Source of the DNA: Desulfofundulus salinus | GTDB taxonomy: Bacteria; Bacillota; Desulfotomaculia; Desulfotomaculales; Desulfovirgulaceae | Direction of reading: 5' to 3' | DNA: 64,000 nt | Assembly (NCBI RefSeq): GCF_003627965.1 | Contig: NZ_RBWE01000001.1 | Coordinates: forward strand, 1,102,588-1,166,587 | Shown here: one piece after another, positions 43,784 through 52,383 of the stretch | Layout: every line of letters starts with the position of its first letter | Numbering within the stretch: the first letter of the stretch is position 1 | Made by a program: the position numbers and the translations under genes | Notes under the pieces: model-generated | The model's database searches: none | Seen by the model: only the letters and a program-made list of their open reading frames with translations | What the model was told of the DNA's origin: nothing

Positions 43784-43911
43784 GTTTTGTCCCTCCCATG
43801 AAACAAACTTTTACCTTAGTATACCCTTGAGGTTTTCATATAAGCCCTAACCCTGTATATCTACCCCCGTTTCCATACACAATACTATGGAAGTAAAAGG
43901 GGGTGCAGTCA

Positions 43912-45027
43912 GTGGATCAGGGTGGAGGCGATAACCTCATTGAAAAAGGGCGAATTTCCTCCCGCCAGTTAGCCATGTTGCTCTTTACCCTGGTCATATC
44001 GACCATCGATGTTTACCTGCCGGCAGTGGTGGCCGGTGTAGCCGGAAGGGATGCCTGGATTGCAGTAATCCTGGCGGTTTTCTATGCCCTGATCATCTGG
44101 GCAGTGGCCATAGCCCTGGCCGCTCGTTTTCCTCGTCAGACGATTATCCACTACAGCAAGGAAGTGTTAGGCCCCATCCTGGGGGGCTTCATTGGATTGT
44201 TACTGATTATTTTTTTCTTTTTTGTGGGGACTAGCATCACTCGCATGCTGGCCGATGTCATGGTCACGGCCTTTATGCCAGGCACACCTCTAGTGGTTTT
44301 TACCACGAGCGTTATGCTGGTGGCTTCTTATGCAGTCTTTAGCGGGCTTGAGGTCATAGCCCGGGTAAACGAAATTATGCTCCCCCTGGGACTCGCCGCA
44401 CTCATTTTTGTTGGTTTCGGTTCTTTGCCTCAGGTAGATTTTGGTAACTTCTTACCCGTGATGGAACAGGGCCTGGGGCCGGTGAACTGGGGAGGTGTCA
44501 TTTTAGTCAGTACCTTAGCCGAAATTGTGATCGTACTGATGCTCTATCCATATATAAATGACCAGACCCGGGTCGGAGTAAATGGCCTGTGGGCGCTCCT
44601 GGGTTTGGGGGCGGCCATGCAAATTGGCGTGCTGGCCATCGGTCTTTTTACCGCAGAGGTTACCGCTACCATGAACTTTCCGGCCCTGGAAATGGTGCGG
44701 GCCATCAGGTTGGGAGCTTTTATAACCCACCTGGATGTGGTAATCGTGGCTGTTTGGGTGGGAGGCATTTTTTTAAAGCTGGCCCTGCTTTATTATGTGG
44801 TGACTTTAGGGCTGGCCCAGTGGCTGGGCCTGTCCAGCTACCAATCCCTGTTGGCACCAGTGGGGATCTGGATGGTTATCTATTCACTGTTCGCCTATCA
44901 TTCCATAGCCGATTTTTGGGCCCTGGAGTTGAAGGTGTTTCCCGGATACTCTTTGTCTCATACATTTTTAATTCCCTTGTTTCTTTTAGTGGTGGCGTGG
45001 GTGCGCGGATTGGGGGCGAAAAGTTAA
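43912..45027 (+). CDS. GerB-family spore germination permease
   Basis: A 371-residue, roughly ten-helix membrane protein of the amino acid/polyamine/organocation-like GerB family (ISSRQLAMLLFTLVIST at the N-terminus; FITHLDVVIVAVWVGGIFLK and FPGYSLSH late). Such proteins sit in the spore inner membrane, forming germinant receptors with GerA and GerC. No GerA or GerC gene is adjacent, which makes it an orphan. GTG 43912 is taken as the start because AAGGGGGT lies seven bases upstream; GTG 43903 is an alternative. Its 3' end overlaps the convergent paralogue B by 42 bases. Confidence 0.87.
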   Translation: MDQGGGDNLIEKGRISSRQLAMLLFTLVISTIDVYLPAVVAGVAGRDAWIAVILAVFYALIIWAVAIALAARFPRQTIIHYSKEVLGPILGGFIGLLLIIFFFFVGTSITRMLADVMVTAFMPGTPLVVFTTSVMLVASYAVFSGLEVIARVNEIMLPLGLAALIFVGFGSLPQVDFGNFLPVMEQGLGPVNWGGVILVSTLAEIVIVLMLYPYINDQTRVGVNGLWALLGLGAAMQIGVLAIGLFTAEVTATMNFPALEMVRAIRLGAFITHLDVVIVAVWVGGIFLKLALLYYVVTLGLAQWLGLSSYQSLLAPVGIWMVIYSLFAYHSIADFWALELKVFPGYSLSHTFLIPLFLLVVAWVRGLGAKS

Positions 45028-46086
45028 TTTATTAAACTCAGACAAAATGGCATAAATTTTAGGGATTATATCCAGCCCGGAATGGTAGATAAGGTGCTTT
45101 ATGCCGGGTATCCCCAGAATGCCTACCAGGCGGTCCAGACCGTGGTTGTCCAGTTTGTCCAGGCTGGAGCGCAGTTCGTTCAGCTCGTTAATGCGCCGGG
45201 TCAAAGGCTTTACCAGCCTTTCATAATCATCATTGCTGGCAATGGCCCGTGCGGCCAGCACACCGCTGATCATCCCGGAAAAAAGGCCCAGGCCGAGGAG
45301 GCTGCTGACAAAGCCCCCGCTATTGCCAACCAGGAGGATGTTGCCCACCTGGTGACGGGTGACCTGGCCGCAGTGAAATTGCTGTTCATAAGTTTCTGTG
45401 ATGTGGTAATGCAGATTTTCCGCTTCCAGAAAAAGTTCCCAGTAATCATCCATTTCCTCGGGTTTAATTCCTCCTACACAGAGGTGCATACTGGCCCGGC
45501 CCCGGTCGAAGGGAGCCAGATAACCATAGCTGTGACCCGCGTAACGGGTATCCCAGAACATATGGAAGGTGTGAGGGTCAAATTGCCCCAGTACCAGGGC
45601 TCCCTTGATGACTACATTGGTATATTCCTGCCACAGGCCCAACTGGCGGGCGGTTTTGCTGTCTCCCGTGGCCACTACCACCCAGTCGAATTCCCGGGCC
45701 AGGTCCCGCGGATCGGCAATGGTCTCAAAAACTACCGACGAGTTGAGCCGGGCTGCCAGCTGGTTTTCAATGGAAAGGGGAGAGCGCCCCCGGTAAACCA
45801 GATATCCCAGACGCCGGGATCGGATGACCGACCGGTGGCTGGGGCTGTACATAACAATAGAGTGCAGGGGAGCCAGGGGGTGTAGATAAAGACCATATTT
45901 ACGGGCCAGATAAGCCAGCTGGTCTTTCACGGGAAGCCACGCCATGTGCAAAAGTATATCCACCCGCTCCACCGGGTGGCCTACGCGGTGATACCGCTCA
46001 ATAATAACCGGTTTTATCCCGAGCCGTTGCAGTTCCAGGGCGCAGGCCAGACCGCTGGGCCCGGCGCCAATGATGGCTACGCGCAA
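44986..46086 (-). CDS. FAD-dependent oxidoreductase, geranylgeranyl-reductase-like (paralogue B)
   Basis: A 366-residue flavoprotein opens VAIIGAGPSGLACALELQ and has the late FAD motif NILLVGNSGGFVSSLLGLGL. It is clearly related to the protein at 42683 along its whole length. It starts at TTG with GGGAGTGA eight bases upstream. The two paralogues flank the GerB gene, both opposing it, which suggests an ancestral duplication around the permease or insertion of the permease between them. Function in spore membrane or pigment lipid reduction is a guess. Confidence 0.78.
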   Translation of the reverse strand: MRVAIIGAGPSGLACALELQRLGIKPVIIERYHRVGHPVERVDILLHMAWLPVKDQLAYLARKYGLYLHPLAPLHSIVMYSPSHRSVIRSRRLGYLVYRGRSPLSIENQLAARLNSSVVFETIADPRDLAREFDWVVVATGDSKTARQLGLWQEYTNVVIKGALVLGQFDPHTFHMFWDTRYAGHSYGYLAPFDRGRASMHLCVGGIKPEEMDDYWELFLEAENLHYHITETYEQQFHCGQVTRHQVGNILLVGNSGGFVSSLLGLGLFSGMISGVLAARAIASNDDYERLVKPLTRRINELNELRSSLDKLDNHGLDRLVGILGIPGIKHLIYHSGLDIIPKIYAILSEFNKLTFRPQSAHPRHH

Positions 46087-46242
46087 AAAGAATCACTCCC
46101 GCCTGACTTTCTATTAGCTTTACTCATATTGTTTGATACAGCAGGAGATATTATGAGTTAATCATATTCGGATTCGATTCAGCCTTACCCCAAAGCGGGT
46201 GGAAGACATGCCGGGCAAAATGGAAGGGGAGACAGGTGACGC

Positions 46243-46692
46243 ATGCCCTGGGTTATTTCCTTTGCGATTAGCTGGCTGGTTTTCTTTGCCCTGGCGGACC
46301 GCCGGAGGTACATGCCCCTGTTAGTGGGGGGGCTGGCGGCCGTGATTGTTCAGCTTTTAACCGATAATATGGGACATTACCTGAATCTTTACCGTATATC
46401 CGATCCCGTGCTCCCTATCTTTTATTCTTCCGCGTTTTTTACCTTTGGACCCGTGTTTACCATGGGTGCCCTTTTCGGCCAGTACCTTCCTTCCCTGCGC
46501 TGGCTCCAGGGGCTCCACATTATGGCCTTTTCCGGCCTGTTCCTGTTGGAAGAGCGTATGTTTATGCTGGCGGGCGTTCTGGTATATACCCATTGGGATC
46601 ATTTTGCCAGTCTACTTGTGAATACGCTGGTCTTCACTGGCCTGGCCTGGCTTGTGGAGAGCCAGCGTGTGGGCTGGGGTAGCCCGGGTTAA
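46243..46692 (+). CDS. CBO0543-like small membrane protein, copy 1
   Basis: A 149-residue protein with about five hydrophobic helices and short basic loops (ADRRRYMPL, EERMFML). It shares its topology and the [F/L]VE/EERFM-like helix with the protein at 46950. That pattern fits a small integral membrane family common in endospore formers (CBO0543 type), of unknown function. The ATG follows AGGTGACGC. Confidence 0.68.
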   Translation: MPWVISFAISWLVFFALADRRRYMPLLVGGLAAVIVQLLTDNMGHYLNLYRISDPVLPIFYSSAFFTFGPVFTMGALFGQYLPSLRWLQGLHIMAFSGLFLLEERMFMLAGVLVYTHWDHFASLLVNTLVFTGLAWLVESQRVGWGSPG

Positions 46693-46836
46693 ATCCTTTG
46701 TTCCAACCGGGTTCCTTTCTCTGGATCGAGGCTGCAAGACCGGGGATCGGTAGATTTCAAATTTACACGGGTTTCACAGCAATTAAGTGGACCTATTAAT
46801 TTAAAAATAGGTTTGCCACCTGATGGAGGGTATGAG

Positions 46837-46926
46837 GTGAATCTCTTTACTTTTACCGTTTTTTCTGTTGGGGTGGCCCTGGCCGTGGTCCTGTGGCTGC
46901 TGGTAATCAGAATGCTGGAATCGTGA
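46837..46926 (+). CDS. 29-residue single-helix membrane peptide
   Basis: A short frame, GTG to TGA, encodes a peptide that starts MNLFTFTVFSVGVAL and ends VIRMLES. One continuous hydrophobic helix fills it, closed by a charged tail. GGAGGG lies seven bases before the GTG. It sits between two related membrane-protein genes in the same direction. It may be a small subunit of that membrane complex. No family is recognised. Confidence 0.45.
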   Translation: MNLFTFTVFSVGVALAVVLWLLVIRMLES

Positions 46927-46949
46927 AATGTTAGGGTAGGTATGGGGCT

Positions 46950-47393
46950 TTGGTCTGGTTGATATGGTTTATCTTTTCACTGGGATTATCTATTTTAGCG
47001 GCGGGAAAGAAAGGCTGGCTTCAGTTCTGGCCTGTGGGTCTGGTTGCCCTGGTAGTGGTCTATGTCCTGGACAGCGCCCTTGTCGATTTGGGGGCTTTTT
47101 CCTATCATTACGGCGTGCCGGCTTTGGGGGGGCTGCCCTTGCTGTACTTTTTATCCATTTTTCCCAACGGCATTATTTTGGCCCGATTTTACCCGCTCCG
47201 GCGCCGCTTGCGCCTGCCGTATGTGCTGGTGGTGGCGGCATTGTTTTTATTTGTGGAGCGGTTTATGATCATCACGGGTAGTTTCCGGCACCTGCATTGG
47301 ACGCTGGAGTATAGCCTGGTGTTGAATGTAATTGGAATGATCCTGGTTCTGTGGTTGGGAGAGTGGCTGGGGGTGATTAAACCGGGGGAGTAA
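46950..47393 (+). CDS. CBO0543-like small membrane protein, copy 2
   Basis: A 147-residue polytopic protein (about five helices), similar in length and layout to the protein at 46243, with the helix FLFVERFMIITG corresponding to FLLEERMFMLAG there. It begins at TTG; the ribosome-binding site is weak (TAGGTATGGGG). It lies 23 bases after the 29-residue peptide, so a three-gene unit is likely. Function unknown. Confidence 0.66.
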   Translation: MVWLIWFIFSLGLSILAAGKKGWLQFWPVGLVALVVVYVLDSALVDLGAFSYHYGVPALGGLPLLYFLSIFPNGIILARFYPLRRRLRLPYVLVVAALFLFVERFMIITGSFRHLHWTLEYSLVLNVIGMILVLWLGEWLGVIKPGE

Positions 47394-47428
47394 TGTGAGG
47401 AAGTTTCCGGGGCAGGCGGTAAGTATAA

Positions 47429-47671
47429 TTACAGCCGGAAGCGGGGGCGCGTTTCCAGCCCGGGCAGAATTTTAGTGGGAGCGAAGGGATTGGCTTCCAT
47501 AGCTATTATTTCAGTGCGCAGGACAAGCACATGTTGTGTTTCTTCATCCCTCAAACGCATGAAAAGCTCCCGGGCAACCGGGTTGACCATTAGCAGCATT
47601 TGTTCATTGTAAAAGGTCTGGCTCCATATCTTGTCTATCAGTACATCGTACAGTAGATCCAGCTTATTCAC
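47429..47671 (-). CDS. Half-size ferritin-like helical protein (second half)
   Basis: An 80-residue protein with two long helices has the iron-ligand pattern EETQHV (ExxH) near residue 45 and an upstream YNEQ glutamate near 23, as in one half of a rubrerythrin/ferritin-like four-helix bundle. A non-helical tail follows (NPFAPTKILPG). The start is GTG (MNKLDLLYD) with GAGGTGA eight bases before it. It lies 13 bases downstream of the other half. Confidence 0.6.
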   Translation of the reverse strand: MNKLDLLYDVLIDKIWSQTFYNEQMLLMVNPVARELFMRLRDEETQHVLVLRTEIIAMEANPFAPTKILPGLETRPRFRL

Positions 47672-47684
47672 GGTTTTTTTCACC

Positions 47685-47891
47685 TCAACGAATGTTTAAT
47701 TCCTTCATTTCCTTTTTAAGCATGGCAACACGCCGGCGGCTTGTCACGGCAAAGTGGCCAAAGAGTTCCTTTAACTTTTTATCCCGGGCGTTACGGGCTA
47801 AAAAGGCGTATTTTGACTGGCGCTTTTGTTCCATATCTATGGCCAGTTTAATGGCATTGTTGAGAACTTCCTTTTCGGTAAGCAAAGACAA
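47685..47891 (-). CDS. Half-size ferritin-like helical protein (first half)
   Basis: A 68-residue, strongly basic helical pair: EVLNNAIKLAIDMEQKRQ, then KLKELFGHFAVTSRRRVAML. The spacing of E and H residues resembles the first two helices of rubrerythrin-like proteins, with the H of LFGHFA in the ExxH position but a Leu/Phe context in place of the Glu. The start may be TTG 47891 (GAGGTG six bases before) or TTG 47927 overlapping arsR. Together with the next gene it could form one bundle. Confidence 0.58.
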   Translation of the reverse strand: MSLLTEKEVLNNAIKLAIDMEQKRQSKYAFLARNARDKKLKELFGHFAVTSRRRVAMLKKEMKELNIR

Positions 47892-47910
47892 GTCAACCAC
47901 CTCACTATAT

Positions 47911-48219
47911 TTAGTCTTTTCTTTCAAGGCTCCGGTTATGCGCTACAACATTCATTAAGACCTTCATCAAATCTTTGACCAGTTCATTGGTCACGGTATA
48001 ACAAATTTCTGTTCCTTGGCGCCGGCCCCTGATGATTCCCCGGGATTTCAAAATGCCTAAATGTTGGGAAACGGTGGATTGTGGTAAATCGAGGCATTCT
48101 CGCATTCTGGTCACGTTGCATTCGTTGTTGATCAGCCCGTCTACAATACACAGGCGAATGGGGTGGGCCAGGGCTTTCAGGAGTTCGGCCTTTTCCTCGT
48201 ATTGCTGGAATTTGTTCAT
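47911..48219 (-). CDS. ArsR-family transcriptional regulator
   Basis: A 102-residue winged-helix dimer-type repressor: ALAHPIRLCIVDGL, then MRECLDLPQSTVSQHLGILKSRGIIRGRR as recognition region. Cysteines in ECNVTRMREC lie in and before the recognition-domain helix where metal or thiol sensors of this family have ligands. The inducer may be a metal or an oxidised sulfur/oxygen species. ATG 48219 follows AGGTGATGCT. It leads a likely three-gene unit with the two half ferritin-like genes. Confidence 0.87.
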   Translation of the reverse strand: MNKFQQYEEKAELLKALAHPIRLCIVDGLINNECNVTRMRECLDLPQSTVSQHLGILKSRGIIRGRRQGTEICYTVTNELVKDLMKVLMNVVAHNRSLERKD

Positions 48220-48435
48220 AGCATCACCTGCTATCGTTTTATCCATATATTACGATTTTAAAGTAGCCCTTTTTGCCCTGTCAATGATTTGTTGGTGGTT
48301 CAATATTTTTAAAAGTCGAAAGGAAAGTGGGGAGGAAGGGCGAATAGTAGGAAAGGTTAAAAAGAAGGCTAATTAAAAACCCGATGGATGGCATGGCTAT
48401 TCCGGCGGGAAATACTGCTACGGAGGGCTTTCATT

Positions 48436-49221
48436 ATGACTGTACGCATAGCCATCATTGGCGGGACGGGAGTGTACGATCCCAATATTTTAAGCAATGT
48501 TCGCCAGAAACGCCTGGAAACCCCCTTTGGTCCGGCCTGGGTAAAGATCGGCACCTACCAGGGCAGGGAGGTGGCCTTTATGGCCCGGCACGGGGAAGAC
48601 CACTCGGTGCCCCCACACCTTGTTAACTACCGGGCCAACATTTGGGGTCTCAGGCAGCTGGGGGTGAAAAACGTCTTTGCCACGGCCGCCGTGGGTTCTT
48701 TGAATCCGGAAATGAAGCCCAAACAGTTTGTTTTCGTGGATCAGTTTCTGGATTTTACCAGGTCCCGGGTTCAGACTTTTGTGGAGAAAGGGGTGGTTCA
48801 CCTGGACATGACCGACCCCTATTGTCCCGAATTGCGAATGACGCTGGCCCGGGCCGCGCAGGAGCTGGAACTGGAGTATCATGCCAAAGGTATCTATGTT
48901 TGTACTGAAGGGCCGCGCTTTGAAACCCCGGCGGAGATCCGCATGTTCCGGCAACTGGGCGGAGACCTGGTGGGCATGACCAGTGTGCCCGAGGTAGTCC
49001 TGGCCCGGGAGGCAGGTATTTGTTATGCCACCATTGCCATGGTGACCAATTTTGCTGCAGGTATTTCGCCCACCCGCCTCTCCCACCAGGAAGTGGTGGA
49101 TGTGATGGCCGAAAATGCAGGCAACCTGCGCCGGCTGGTTATGCGGGCCATTGAGCTTTTGGACCCGGATCGCACCTGCCTGTGTCACGAGTCACCGCTG
49201 GATCCCTCGGCGGTGAAATAA
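48436..49221 (+). CDS. mtnP: 5'-methylthioadenosine phosphorylase
   Basis: Phosphorolysis of 5'-methylthioadenosine (and possibly 5'-deoxyadenosine) to adenine and the sugar 1-phosphate. The 261-residue PNP-family protein has IIGGTGVYD at the start, [11 protein letters not shown] near 50, [12 protein letters not shown] near 160 and [12 protein letters not shown] near 180. The C-terminal CLCHESP adds a CxC pair, seen in thermostable family members. ATG is chosen by homology, with GGAGGG nine bases before it. It leads the SAM by-product salvage cluster. Confidence 0.93.
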   Translation: MTVRIAIIGGTGVYDPNILSNVRQKRLETPFGPAWVKIGTYQGREVAFMARHGEDHSVPPHLVNYRANIWGLRQLGVKNVFATAAVGSLNPEMKPKQFVFVDQFLDFTRSRVQTFVEKGVVHLDMTDPYCPELRMTLARAAQELELEYHAKGIYVCTEGPRFETPAEIRMFRQLGGDLVGMTSVPEVVLAREAGICYATIAMVTNFAAGISPTRLSHQEVVDVMAENAGNLRRLVMRAIELLDPDRTCLCHESPLDPSAVK

Positions 49222-49238
49222 AGGAAGGGGTGGGTACC

Positions 49239-50285
49239 TTGGACACCATGCGCTGGGAGAACGGGATGCTGGTGCTCCTGGATCAAACTAAATTGCCCGG
49301 TATGGTGGAATATATCCACTGCCGGGATTACGAAACTGTGGCTGAAGCCATTCGTAGTTTGCGGGTACGGGGGGCGCCGGCCATCGGGGCGGCGGCGGCC
49401 TACGGTCTGGTGCTGGGGGTGCTGACAGCGGAAGCTAAAAACCGCGAGGAACTGCTTGCCCGGGCCCGGGAGGTGGCAGACGTTCTTGCCTCCACCCGGC
49501 CCACTGCCGTCAACCTTGCCTGGGCCTTGAACCGCCTGCTGGCCCGGCTGGAGGCTTCCATGGCCACAGAGCCGGAAGAATTAACGGAGCTTTTAATTAA
49601 CGAGGCCCACGCTATTTACCGGGAGGATCTGGAGGGCAATAAGCGCATCGGGCAATTTGGCCAGGAGCTAATTCCCCACGGGGCGAGGATTCTCACCCAT
49701 TGCAATGCCGGCGCGCTGGCCACTGCCGGTTACGGCACTGCCCTGGGGGTGATCCGGGCTGCCCACGAAGCCGGGAAACAGGTCAGCGTTTATGCCGATG
49801 AGACCCGGCCCCTGTTGCAGGGAGCACGCCTTACCACCTGGGAGTTGATCCAGGATAATATACCGGTTACCCTGATCACCGATAATATGGCTGCTTATCT
49901 TATGGCCCGGGGTATGGTGGACCTGGTGGTGGTAGGGGCGGATCGCATTGCGGCCAACGGTGACGTGGCCAACAAAATTGGCACCTACGGCCTGGCCGTA
50001 CTGGCTAGAGAACACGGCCTGCCCTTTTATGTGGCTGCCCCCCTGTCCACCATAGACCTTTCCCTGGCCAGCGGTGAGGATATTCCCATTGAGGAGCGGA
50101 AGCCTGAAGAAGTAACCCACCTGGCCGGCATACCGGTGGCTCCCCCTGGAGTTAAAGTGTGGAACCCCGCCTTTGATGTTACCCCGGCGCGGCTGGTTAC
50201 AGCCATCATTACCGACCAGGGAGTGGCCCGGCCGCCTTACGGGGAAAGCCTGGCCGGGCTGGTGCGGGGTAATGGTGTAGTGTGA
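49239..50285 (+). CDS. mtnA: S-methyl-5-thioribose-1-phosphate isomerase
   Basis: Isomerises methylthioribose 1-phosphate to methylthioribulose 1-phosphate. The 348-residue eIF2B-like protein shows [17 protein letters not shown] near 50, the catalytic-Cys segment [12 protein letters not shown] near 160 and Asp in [16 protein letters not shown] near 240. TTG 49239 with GGAAGGGG upstream is the likely start; ATG 49248 is an alternative. It is 17 bases after mtnP. Confidence 0.94.
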   Translation: MDTMRWENGMLVLLDQTKLPGMVEYIHCRDYETVAEAIRSLRVRGAPAIGAAAAYGLVLGVLTAEAKNREELLARAREVADVLASTRPTAVNLAWALNRLLARLEASMATEPEELTELLINEAHAIYREDLEGNKRIGQFGQELIPHGARILTHCNAGALATAGYGTALGVIRAAHEAGKQVSVYADETRPLLQGARLTTWELIQDNIPVTLITDNMAAYLMARGMVDLVVVGADRIAANGDVANKIGTYGLAVLAREHGLPFYVAAPLSTIDLSLASGEDIPIEERKPEEVTHLAGIPVAPPGVKVWNPAFDVTPARLVTAIITDQGVARPPYGESLAGLVRGNGVV

Positions 50286-50322
50286 CCGGTAAAAACATAA
50301 AGTTGAAGGAGAGCAGTAGAAT

Positions 50323-51576
50323 ATGCAGGATTATCTTGTACGGGATATCAACCTGGCACCCGGGGGTAGACTGAAAATAGACTGGGTGCGGGTTCACATG
50401 CCTGTTCTAAATGCCATCCGGGAGGAATTCGAGAGGGAAAAGCCCTTTGCCGGAGTGCGGGTGGCCATGAGCATTCACCTGGAAGCCAAAACGGCTTACC
50501 TGGCCGAGGTGCTCAAAGCCGGCGGGGCTCACGTAGCCATTTCCGGGTCCAATCCCCTCTCTACCCAGGACGACGTGGCTGCGGCTTTGGCAGCGGCAGG
50601 TATTCATGTCTATGCCTGGCATGGCGCCACCAGCCAGGAATATATAGATCACCTGATTAAGGTGCTGGAAATTCGCCCCCATGTGGTGATCGATGACGGC
50701 GGTGACCTGGTTCACCTGCTGCATACCCGTTGTCGGGAACTGGCCTCGGAGGTAGCCGGGGGATGCGAGGAAACCACCACCGGGGTATCCCGCTTGAAAG
50801 CCATGGAGCGGGAAGGCAAGCTCCTTTTCCCCATGATTGCCGTCAACGATGCCCGGTGTAAGTTCCTTTTTGATAACCGCTACGGGACCGGGGAATCGGT
50901 ATGGGCCGGCATCATGCGCACCACCAATTTGCTGGTGGCAGGTAAGACCGTGGTGGTGCTGGGTTACGGCTGGTGCGGCAGGGGTGTGGCCATGCGTGCC
51001 TCCGGGTTGGGCGCCAAAGTAGTGGTCTGTGAGGTGGACCCGGTCAGGGCCCTGGAGGCATATATGGATGGCTACCTGGTGATGAAAAGCGAGCAGGCTG
51101 CCGGGGTGGGGGATATCTTCATCACCGTTACCGGCTGCCGCGATGTTTTAAGGGGTGAGCATTTCCGGCGCATGAAGGACGGGGCCATTCTCGCCAATGC
51201 CGGCCACTTTGACGTGGAGATCAACAAGCCCGAGCTGGCTGCAGCGGCCGTTTCCCGCCGGGTGGTGCGGCAGAACATCGAAGAATTCACCCTGCCCGAC
51301 GGGCGGCGCATTTACCTCCTGGGGGAGGGGCGCCTGGTGAATCTGGCCGCCGGGGATGGCCATCCGGCAGAGATCATGGATATGTCCTTTGCCCTGCAGG
51401 CCCTGTCCGCCCGCTACATCTGGCAGCATAAAGGCCGCCTGGGACCCCGGGTGTACCTTGTGCCGGCGGAGCTGGACCGGCAGGTGGCGGAGCTCAGACT
51501 CACCTCCCTGGGCGTTGAAATTGACCGGTTGACGCCGGGGCAGGAAGCTTATATCCTGAGCTGGCAGGGCGAATGA
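50323..51576 (+). CDS. ahcY: Adenosylhomocysteinase
   Basis: Cleaves S-adenosylhomocysteine to adenosine and homocysteine, using bound NAD. The 417-residue protein has the substrate-domain motifs [21 protein letters not shown] and [10 protein letters not shown]. The NAD-binding glycine loop [16 protein letters not shown] and NAGHFDVEI are also present. SD AAGGAGAG precedes the ATG. It sits inside the methylthioadenosine cluster, so that both main SAM by-products are handled together. Confidence 0.96.
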   Translation: MQDYLVRDINLAPGGRLKIDWVRVHMPVLNAIREEFEREKPFAGVRVAMSIHLEAKTAYLAEVLKAGGAHVAISGSNPLSTQDDVAAALAAAGIHVYAWHGATSQEYIDHLIKVLEIRPHVVIDDGGDLVHLLHTRCRELASEVAGGCEETTTGVSRLKAMEREGKLLFPMIAVNDARCKFLFDNRYGTGESVWAGIMRTTNLLVAGKTVVVLGYGWCGRGVAMRASGLGAKVVVCEVDPVRALEAYMDGYLVMKSEQAAGVGDIFITVTGCRDVLRGEHFRRMKDGAILANAGHFDVEINKPELAAAAVSRRVVRQNIEEFTLPDGRRIYLLGEGRLVNLAAGDGHPAEIMDMSFALQALSARYIWQHKGRLGPRVYLVPAELDRQVAELRLTSLGVEIDRLTPGQEAYILSWQGE

Positions 51577-51618
51577 GCTTTTAAAGATTTATGCAACCGC
51601 GGGAGGAATCGGTTTTTC

Positions 51619-52302
51619 ATGACGGTGGCAGCGGAAAAGTATAAAGAACAGGTATACAAGATGGGCCTGCGCATGGCCACCAGCGGGCTGGTGACGGGCA
51701 CCTGGGGCAATCTTTCCGCCCGGGTGCCCAGGGAAGATCTGGTGGTGATCACGCCCAGCGGCTTGCCCTATACCACCCTGCAGGTCCGGGATATGGTGGT
51801 TATGGATATGAACGGCCAGGTGGTGGAGGGAGAACGTTGCCCCTCCACGGAATTCCAGCTGCATCTGGCCATTTACCGCGCCCGTCCCGACGTCTATGCC
51901 GTGATGCACACCCACAGTGTTTTTGCCAGCGCCCTGGCCGTGGCCCGCAAGCCCATCCCTCCTATTTTGGAGGACCTGGCCCAGACGGTAGGCGATGGTG
52001 TGCCCGTGGCCAGCTATGCCCGGGCGGGTACCGAGGAACTGGCCCGGGCGGCGGTGGAGGCTTTAGGAAACCGGGGGGCGGTGCTCCTGGCCAACCACGG
52101 CGTTATCGGAGTCGGGCGCAACCTGGAAGAAGCATTTATGGTCTGCCAGATAGTGGAGAAATCGGCCAAAGTTTATGTCTGGGCCGACCTGGTAGGAAAG
52201 CCCGCCATCTTACCGCCGGACGAGGTGCAGGCATTGAGGGATTCTTACCTGAACAGTTACAGCCAGGCCGCCATACGGAATTACGCCGTGAACGACCGGT
52301 AA
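51619..52302 (+). CDS. Class II aldolase, probable methylthioribulose-1-phosphate aldolase (Ald2-type)
   Basis: A 227-residue fuculose-aldolase/adducin-fold protein. Zinc ligands are visible in MHTHSVFASAL (two His near 95) and ANHGVIGVG (third His near 155). The catalytic Glu is in PSTEFQLHLAIY near 73; TGTWGNLSAR lies early. By itself it could be L-fuculose-phosphate aldolase or methylthioribulose-phosphate dehydratase (MtnB). The neighbours mtnP and mtnA, and the absence of MtnC/MtnD/MtnW genes, favour the DHAP-shunt aldolase. That enzyme yields dihydroxyacetone phosphate and 2-methylthioacetaldehyde. Confidence 0.85.
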   Translation: MTVAAEKYKEQVYKMGLRMATSGLVTGTWGNLSARVPREDLVVITPSGLPYTTLQVRDMVVMDMNGQVVEGERCPSTEFQLHLAIYRARPDVYAVMHTHSVFASALAVARKPIPPILEDLAQTVGDGVPVASYARAGTEELARAAVEALGNRGAVLLANHGVIGVGRNLEEAFMVCQIVEKSAKVYVWADLVGKPAILPPDEVQALRDSYLNSYSQAAIRNYAVNDR

Positions 52303-52383
52303 AGTATGACTGGCCTGCCGGGACGGTATCAAGTTCTGCCCGCGAAAGTTTGGAAAAGTTTTTGGGGTTTGGAGGAGTTAATA

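Noticed and set aside
48220-48435. SAM riboswitch ahead of the methylthioadenosine cluster
   Set aside because: I found none of the conserved SAM-I, SAM-II or SAM/SAH core elements in this gap.
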